From: Porogramme epimiltina
Lineage: Eukaryota; Basidiomycota; Agaricomycetes; Polyporales; Polyporaceae
Assembly: GCA_900155495.1 (NCBI GenBank)
Contig: FTLJ01000709.1
Span: forward strand, 1-64,000
DNA length: 64,000 nucleotides
Direction of reading: 5' to 3'
The translations under genes and the position numbers were made by a program. The notes under the pieces were generated by a model that was not told the DNA's origin, ran no database searches, and saw only the letters and a program-made list of their open reading frames with translations. Position 1 is the stretch's first letter. Every line of letters starts with the position of its first letter. Shown here one piece after another: positions 57,952 through 64,000 of the stretch.

Positions 57952-58510
57952 CGTGCCTTCAGGAAGATTGGGAGAAGACTGACGGAGGACACGAGTAGAT
58001 GGTGGTGTAGAGAGGAGGACCAGTTCTTGGTGTAGTTTCCTATGACTGCAAGTGGGAGTCCAGCGCGCGGCGGTGACAACCTTGCGGGAAACCTTGAGGG
58101 TCAAAAGTCCGAAGAGGCTTGCCGCAGGGCCAGGGGAAGCGTAAAGGAAGGAGTACAACAGGTTGTGAGTGGCCTCAATGCAAGAGGCGCATTGACCAGG
58201 AGAGGAGATGAGCGTTATAAAGAAGAGAAGGTCGGATGGTGGTGGCACAGTGCCGACGCAGGCCACAGCGCGTACGGTTACGCGACGCGACGCGTCTCCT
58301 GTCAACACGCGCGATTTTATTCACGTGACCGTCCTTCCAGATTAGGCGCGCCCAATTTCTGCTACTATGAAATTCGTGCATGGTGTACAATTGAGTGAAT
58401 ACGCAGAGGGGCCTGGGAGACCCTACGAGAGGTCTTCATAAAAAGATTCAACACATCCTCTTTAAGATAACGAATACGTGGGGAGGCAGAAAAGAGGGCT
58501 ACCGAGTATC
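57952..58510. other. Intergenic between TOP3 and UTP25
   Basis: TOP3 promoter side and UTP25 3' UTR. The stretch is open in the TOP3 frame to about 58308 without ATG in good context. GCGACGCGACGCG at 58281-58293 is an MluI-box-like pair (ACGCG), a site typical of G1/S-regulated replication genes in fungi; this fits TOP3 but is only suggestive. Confidence 0.45.
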
Positions 58511-61011
58511 TCATGCTCCCCTCTTAACCAGCTCTACCGCACCTTCAGTCCCTGCGATGCGCTCTAACCTCAGCCAGTCGTACTTCGAATAAAGAACCCG
58601 GCATGTTATGTCAGAAGCATCCACGCCATCATCCAAGAACGGATACGAAAGGAACTCGGTGTAAAACTGAGGATGATCTGGAGGGCCGTAGAAGACAAGG
58701 TTGCGAATTCCACGGAGCTTATACCTGTGTTAATTGTGGGTGAATATACTTAGAATGAAGACAACGAAGAAAATCACAGACCGCCTGAAAAAGTGAAACC
58801 TCTCGCTCACAAGCAAGAACGCCTTCTTGCCAGAAAAGAACGCTTGTCTCGCGCGGGAGATGTCCTGGTTCGAAGAATATCTATTGGAGCCGTCAGCCAA
58901 GTAATGATGGCCTACGGAGTGATACGCACTCGGACAGAACGGCGAAGGAGGTTCCGACGTTTTTGCGGAAATGATTTTGAACTCGGATAAAGTCGAATGA
59001 AGATGGGACAAAGACGACCGTATTCGCGCTCTGGACGGCAGACTTCATAACCGACGGGAGCATCTACACAACAAGTAAGCGAATAGAACCGCCTACTTTC
59101 TGTGAACTTTTACCTGTGTTACGAAATACTCAAAGCGCTTTTCAGGTTCGTCTCTGGGGTTCCTGCAGGTGAATTGGACGAAGTTCTGTCCCGGAGATAA
59201 GCAAAGGTGACGGATGTCTCGTACGGAAGCGAAGCTACCTGGTCGATCCCTTCAGGTACGTCGATGGGCGACCATTTTCGTTCAGAGCGTACCCTACCTG
59301 CAACGTTCTTCAGTGATTGATTGAAGAGTGCGCGAGTCTCGGGGGTCTCGTATGCCGAAAGTAAGATAGTCTGACGCAAGTACGCAGCACTGAACACAGG
59401 TTAGAGAAGGCACCTAACGCGATCTTAGTACTTGCACTCACTGGCCATCTAGATACCATGGCTTTATGCGAGAAAAGTCGACGTCATGCGACTCTTTCGG
59501 CATCTGGTTCAGGTGATTGAACACGAACTAAAATAGACTTTTAGTAAGAATGCGGAGACGCAACACGAAGCTCCTACCTGCACATGTTCCCAGTTCTGCA
59601 TGGTAAGCGCGTCCATTTGGTCCACAATGAGCACCTCTATAGAGGAGAGGAAATCCCCATTCCTGGCGGCAAGCAGTTAGCGCATACACATGCACAAGAT
59701 TCCGCCAGGCTTACTTCTCTTTCTCAATGGACATTCGGAGGCCAAGCGGACTCGCTACGATCAAGTCACAACCATAGAAGTCGGCAAACAGCTTGACACT
59801 CTTCTTGGTGAGTTTCACGCCTAACCTGAAGCTGTCGTCCACATTCCCCTTGAACATTTCGGCATGATCCCGAGGGTACGCGCCAGCTTCCGCGCTGGCC
59901 AACTTGTCCACTGCGCCGGCGGGCAGCCCATATTCCGACTGAAAACGCGCATTGTTCTCGATCTGGTAATGGGAAGCGGGTGTGTGTGCAGTGAGAGCCG
60001 ATATCCAGCGGAGCGCAAACGAGCGGAAGGGGAGGAGGATGAGCACAGAAGGTCTTGTAAAGCCTTGGTCTTGCACATCCTCGGGTGGTGGGTTACCGGC
60101 CTTCGTTGCATGCGAAATCCGCTCGTTATTTTTCATGATGCGTCGCCGCTTTCTGGGTTCATTTACGTCGGGATATTTTGAATGGACCGAAGGCATTGGA
60201 GCTTACCTGACAACGTGATTGAGAGCATGTAAAGTGAGGGTTTCACGGAAGCTCGGCTGAGTCTCCAACGATGTCCGTGTCACATAGAGATCACGGTAAG
60301 ATGACAACGTGTTTAAAAGGTCGCTCTGAAGCTCTACCACCTCTGTTTCCTTTAGCGTCAGCACGAGGTTGGCAACCAGCGTTTCAACAAAAACACACCT
60401 CGAGGGAGTTTGGCCTGTCTCGCTTCCATCGGCTCTCGTAGCTTTTGGGAGATCTGAGCCATGATGAGGACCTGACAAGCGATTTATACATGAAAGAGGA
60501 TGCGCGCACCTTATGCTTCGTCCCAGAGACATTTGAGTACTCGGCGCCCTCGGGCACGGACTCTACCACTGCTCCCAGTCTACCGCACTTCTCTCTACTG
60601 GACGACCATTGTCTTTCATCCACCGCTTCGCGCGACTTCTCAGATAGAATGGTCGGTTTCAGCCCAAAGTGAGCTTCATATATATCCGAGGTGACTTCTG
60701 TACACAATGTTGTAGTGGCGTAATGCCTCAAACAATCCACACTCACCGGGGTCGTCGTCGTCCGCAGCATCCGCCTCTGCGTCCTCCGCGCCATTTTGTT
60801 TGAGCTCCGCCTCCTTTGCACCCTCATCCTCCGAAGGCGAAATGGTAGTCTCTTCTTGTGGCACGAACTGAACGGCGCGCTTCTTGTTTAGCTTCTCCGA
60901 GGGCTTATTTTCTTCATAGAATGTGCGTTTTCTCTTCCCAGTTTTCGTTGCTGAGACATTGAGCAATGTCAAGAGACGCGTAGTCGTGGAACTTGATTCG
61001 TCTATACCCAT
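58511..61011 (-). CDS. UTP25: U3 snoRNP-associated protein UTP25 (DUF1253)
   Basis: Helicase-like but catalytically dead component of small-subunit rRNA processing (Def homologue). Start at 61011 ([19 protein letters not shown]); a Lys-rich then acidic N terminus follows ([12 protein letters not shown]). The core shows [19 protein letters not shown] (about 60105-60050), [17 protein letters not shown] (about 59765-59715) and [17 protein letters not shown] (about 59645-59595), where DQMD stands in the place of [24 protein letters not shown] (about 59380-59320) resembles helicase motif III. The last exons read [39 protein letters not shown] and end VELVKRGA. At least eight short introns are needed. 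Confidence 0.9.
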
Positions 61012-61548
61012 GGCCAAGCAGGGGGGGAGGGAGGGGGAAAGGTGAAGGCCGAATACTTGGAGGAAGGGCTGAGCGCAATAATTCTCGACTCGCGCACCTC
61101 GATCGAGATCCGCACGGTGATCGGGCGCCTAAACACCACTGAGGACAGGTCTATTTTCTTCCGGATCCTCTCTGATAAGTACGTAGTCACAGACCTAACG
61201 TTACAACCCTTGCGCTTCAGACAGGAAACTTGAAAGATGTCCTCCGTTGTCCCAAAAACATGAAACAATATCACCACAGGAATCCTAGTCACATGTTACC
61301 GCATTCAGCAGATTTACCGTTGTCCATCGCAAGCGCTGTTTCACTTGAGAGCTGAATGTCTTACCGGCTGGCAACAACTACCACGAAGAGAACCAACGCG
61401 TATTATCATAAACCATCGTCCAATTCAAATAATTACATAGAAGGTAAAACATAGAAAATACCAAGGCAAATGATCCAAAGCTGTTCATGAGTTCATGTGC
61501 CAGTAGGCGGCATGCCGGTGTCCATCCGTCCTCATAGCCTAGAGTCGT
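61012..61548. other. Intergenic between UTP25 and SEY1
   Basis: UTP25 promoter on the left (with a G-rich run GGGGGGGAGGGAGGGGG at about 61020-61036) and SEY1 3' UTR on the right. No gene seen. Confidence 0.5.
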
Positions 61549-64000
61549 TTACATGGGCTCAACCTTTACCCGCCGCCGCACCTCACCATTATCCGGCGAG
61601 TAGCTGCGGGGGCGTGCTGAGCGCACGGGTTGTGTCATTTGAGGCTGCGTGAAGTGCTCTCGGAGTCGGCTCTCGACTTGGCGGTGGACCTAGAAGTATG
61701 CTCGATGAGCGTGTGCAAGTACGCGGATGATGTGATGAGACTTACTTCGCCCCCAAGCGTCCTGAGAATCTGGAACACGGGCCCAACCATACCGAGCTGG
61801 ACGATCATCCACCTGTGCTCTACTGTTAGTGATGATAAATGGCGAGTGCGGGGGAGGGGCACTGACGCAGAAGCTAGCAACAACAGTAACATCGCAAAGT
61901 AGAGCGGGTTGAACAGTACGACCATAGCCTCGTTCCAGCCCAGCACGACGAGCACGCCGTACATCCAGTATGGGATCTGTGCCACGCTTGATACCGTGCT
62001 CCGCTTCGCTTCGACGTAATACGCGTCTGCGTCTTTGCGGAAGCGGTTCGTAAGATCCAGGGACTTCGTCTCGGAGAATATGACGAGGGTTGCGGGGAAG
62101 TCGAACTCCTCGGAATTGGTCAACGAGTCGGGGGACTCAGATTCAAGGCTGAACTCGAGAGACGGATCGGTTGGCTTGATCTTCCAGTAAAGCGGGATCA
62201 GTTCAAGAGTCTGTCATTGTTTTGTCAATGGCTCGTCCAGACGTGAATGACATAAACAAACATGCCTGCTCCTTCGCCTTCTTGAACGCACCGTCGATGT
62301 CATCTTCAGGCTTCCACACGCGTGGGGTACCTTCGTCATCATAGCGGAAGCGTTCCTCGAAGAACGTCCGAAGTTTGCCAAGGAAGATTGCGTCTGAAGT
62401 CTGTTCGTCTATCTTCGCGCGCAGCGCTAGCCAGGCACGCTTGCGGAGAGTAGTGAGTGCCGTCGTATTCTCTTCCTCAGTGCAGTCGAAACCTAAGATA
62501 GAGGTCAGAAAGAACGAGACAGGAGAGGTAATACCTATCACATACTCTTCGCTTTCGCGAGGTATGATGACTCGGCTTTGTCAAGAGTGTCACGGAAGGT
62601 CTTGAGGATCTTGTCCCACATGTCGTGCGTAGGCTTGTTTAAGTACAGCTCCACGGGGTCGGCGATCTGCTTCTTGAAGTTACGCTGCGGGAGATGAACT
62701 CAGTGCGCTTCCCAAGCATGCGAAGACGCAGTGTGTACCTCGATAACGTTCACCATCTTCTTCGTCTCGTCCTTCCTGCATTGATCCGCGACCACGCGAG
62801 CCTCCTCGCGAAGAAGACCGAGCTCCTCCTCGTATGACCAGTCGGTTCCCTCAACAAGTGCCTCCTGCGCGGCCTCAAGGAAGCGTTTCTCAAGGCGAGA
62901 CCGCGCCGCAGTGACGACCTCGGCGAAGTTGTAGCCCTCGCCACGCATGCCTTCGAGCATCTCCTTCTTGTAGTTTCCGAGACATGCTTTGTGCAGGTTC
63001 TTGAGCTGCCCGAGGAACAGGGGCGAGAGCGTCGAATCAAGCACGCCCACAAGGTCTGCGCGCTTACGCTTGTACACCCCCTGGTGGTAGCGCGACGCGT
63101 CGCGGTCATACCGGTCTGGAAGGCCACTTCAGCAGCCGCCCTGGAAAGCTGGACTGGCGGACATACCCAGCGCCTGTGTCCTCCAAGCTCGCATCATCTT
63201 GCCCAGTCCCTCGACCACCTTGCCAGATTCGATAGGCCTCTTTTGAGGTTTGGCTTGCTCGTTGAACTCGGTCAGGGCCGCACTCGAGATCTCGTCACAG
63301 CGGAACTGCGCGAGAAGCTCTCGCTGAGTGGGCAAGTCCAAGTCCTTGTTGGTTTGCACTTGTTCCTGCAATTGCATGTCAGTGTCGCGGACATGGCGAA
63401 AAGCGCGTCAAACAAACCCAAATGCCCTCCATGTAAAACGCGACACCGTCCGCGGGGATGCGCTTATGGTACGCAGGCGAGAATACGAAGTCTTCCCTAG
63501 ACTTTTCGGTGAACCGCTTCCTCAATTCGATAGTTTCGCTCTCGAACTTGTCCGCGGCAAGGACCTTGTGGGGAAGGGCGGCGAAGGAAAGGTCGAAGTA
63601 ATCCGAAAGCTGCCTATCCTTCAACTCCGAAGGCTTCGAGAGGGTATCCCAAATCTTCTGCATGTCGGCGGTCAAAGTCGCCTGGAGGTTGGCCAGCGGC
63701 GTGGTGCCGATGAAATCACGGATGACGAACAAGAGAAGAGTTCGCTGATTGCGCCTACACAACGATTAGGGACGTCCCCAAACGACTGCTGAGACAGCGC
63801 CTACCCATCAGGCGTTTTCTTTCCAAATAGACCCAGGTTAACCTCGAACACAGTCTTCAGCAGGCCCATGTTGGCACCCTGGTAGAGACCGACTTGGTGC
63901 TCCCAAATATTTACGATCAGGACCTCGGAAGACGCCAGGGAGAACAGCGCAGACTTGCGCTCGAAGTCCTACAGCCCAGGGTGAGATTCAATTGAACTTC
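61549..64000 (-). CDS. SEY1: SEY1 / RHD3-type dynamin-like GTPase for ER fusion (5' end outside window)
   Basis: Atlastin-like GTPase that fuses ER tubules. The gene enters from the right edge within the G domain: [20 protein letters not shown] and [20 protein letters not shown] lie at about 63970-63825, and the guanine-specificity motif FVIRDF at about 63735-63715. The helical middle domain follows ([52 protein letters not shown]), then the membrane part [20 protein letters not shown] with a second hydrophobic segment, and a C-terminal amphipathic, Arg-rich tail ending [11 protein letters not shown]. The P-loop is not in the window. All visible blocks are conserved in order. Confidence 0.92.

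Noticed and set aside
57952..58308. N-terminal extension of TOP3 as a mitochondrial presequence
   Set aside because: The frame is open and somewhat presequence-like, but no ATG in that frame gives a credible start.
1..64000. tRNA genes, rRNA, CRISPR arrays, autonomous transposons
   Set aside because: No tRNA-like B-box with matching stems, no regularly spaced repeats, and no reverse transcriptase, integrase or transposase motifs were seen on reading both strands.

Overview
The window is nuclear DNA of a basidiomycete fungus, most likely an Agaricomycete. It is gene-dense, nearly every gene is cut by many short introns of about 45-75 nt (almost all GT-AG), and start codons often sit in a CACC/CCACC context. 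F-box proteins, zinc-knuckle proteins and GtaA-type proteins of this style are typical of the group. No tRNA, rRNA, CRISPR array, operon or prokaryotic signal was found. Exon models below were built by eye from reading frame, splice sites and family similarity. No search or aligner was run.

Layout. 1-9.6 kb: a tandem array of GtaA/glutaminase-like membrane-anchored proteins, with one copy cut by the left edge, one decayed remnant and one complete copy. 10-13.6 kb: ALG12 (N-glycan mannosyltransferase, minus) and a Bax-inhibitor-1 family protein (plus) share a 253-bp divergent promoter. 13.9-18.3 kb: a full-length and a truncated F-box paralogue. 18.9-24.1 kb: an RNA polymerase II elongation factor ELL and an MFS transporter. 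24.3-28.9 kb: MDM31/32 mitochondrial inner-membrane protein (minus), divergent from a cyclopropane-fatty-acid-synthase-like methyltransferase (plus). 29-29.7 kb: an unknown membrane protein.

30-35.2 kb is the least conserved accessory zone. It holds two NmrA/isoflavone-reductase-like paralogues with similar TATA boxes. Between them lies a 719-bp element with about 69-bp inverted termini flanked by TA, and a degenerate direct repeat flanks the first gene. The first paralogue has lost the G of its first splice donor. 35.7-37.6 kb: an F-box/LRR-like protein. 37.8-44.9 kb, all minus: Yippee/Moh1, LYAR, NKAP, an Ohr peroxidase and a decayed Ohr-like relative. 45.4-49.3 kb: three very GC-rich adjacent plus-strand genes of unknown function that may form one undescribed family. 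49.4-64 kb, all minus: RSE1/SF3B3, topoisomerase III, UTP25 and SEY1 (cut by the right edge).

The housekeeping genes cover splicing (RSE1, NKAP), ribosome biogenesis (UTP25, LYAR), transcription (ELL), genome stability (TOP3), ER shape and stress (SEY1, BXI1, ALG12) and mitochondria (MDM31). They are interrupted by lineage-specific duplicated families (GtaA-like, F-box, NmrA-like, Ohr-like and the 45-49 kb trio), each showing one intact and one decaying or diverging copy. No complete new multi-gene system was recognised. The best candidates for undescribed biology are the 45-49 kb trio and the 32.7-33.4 kb element.
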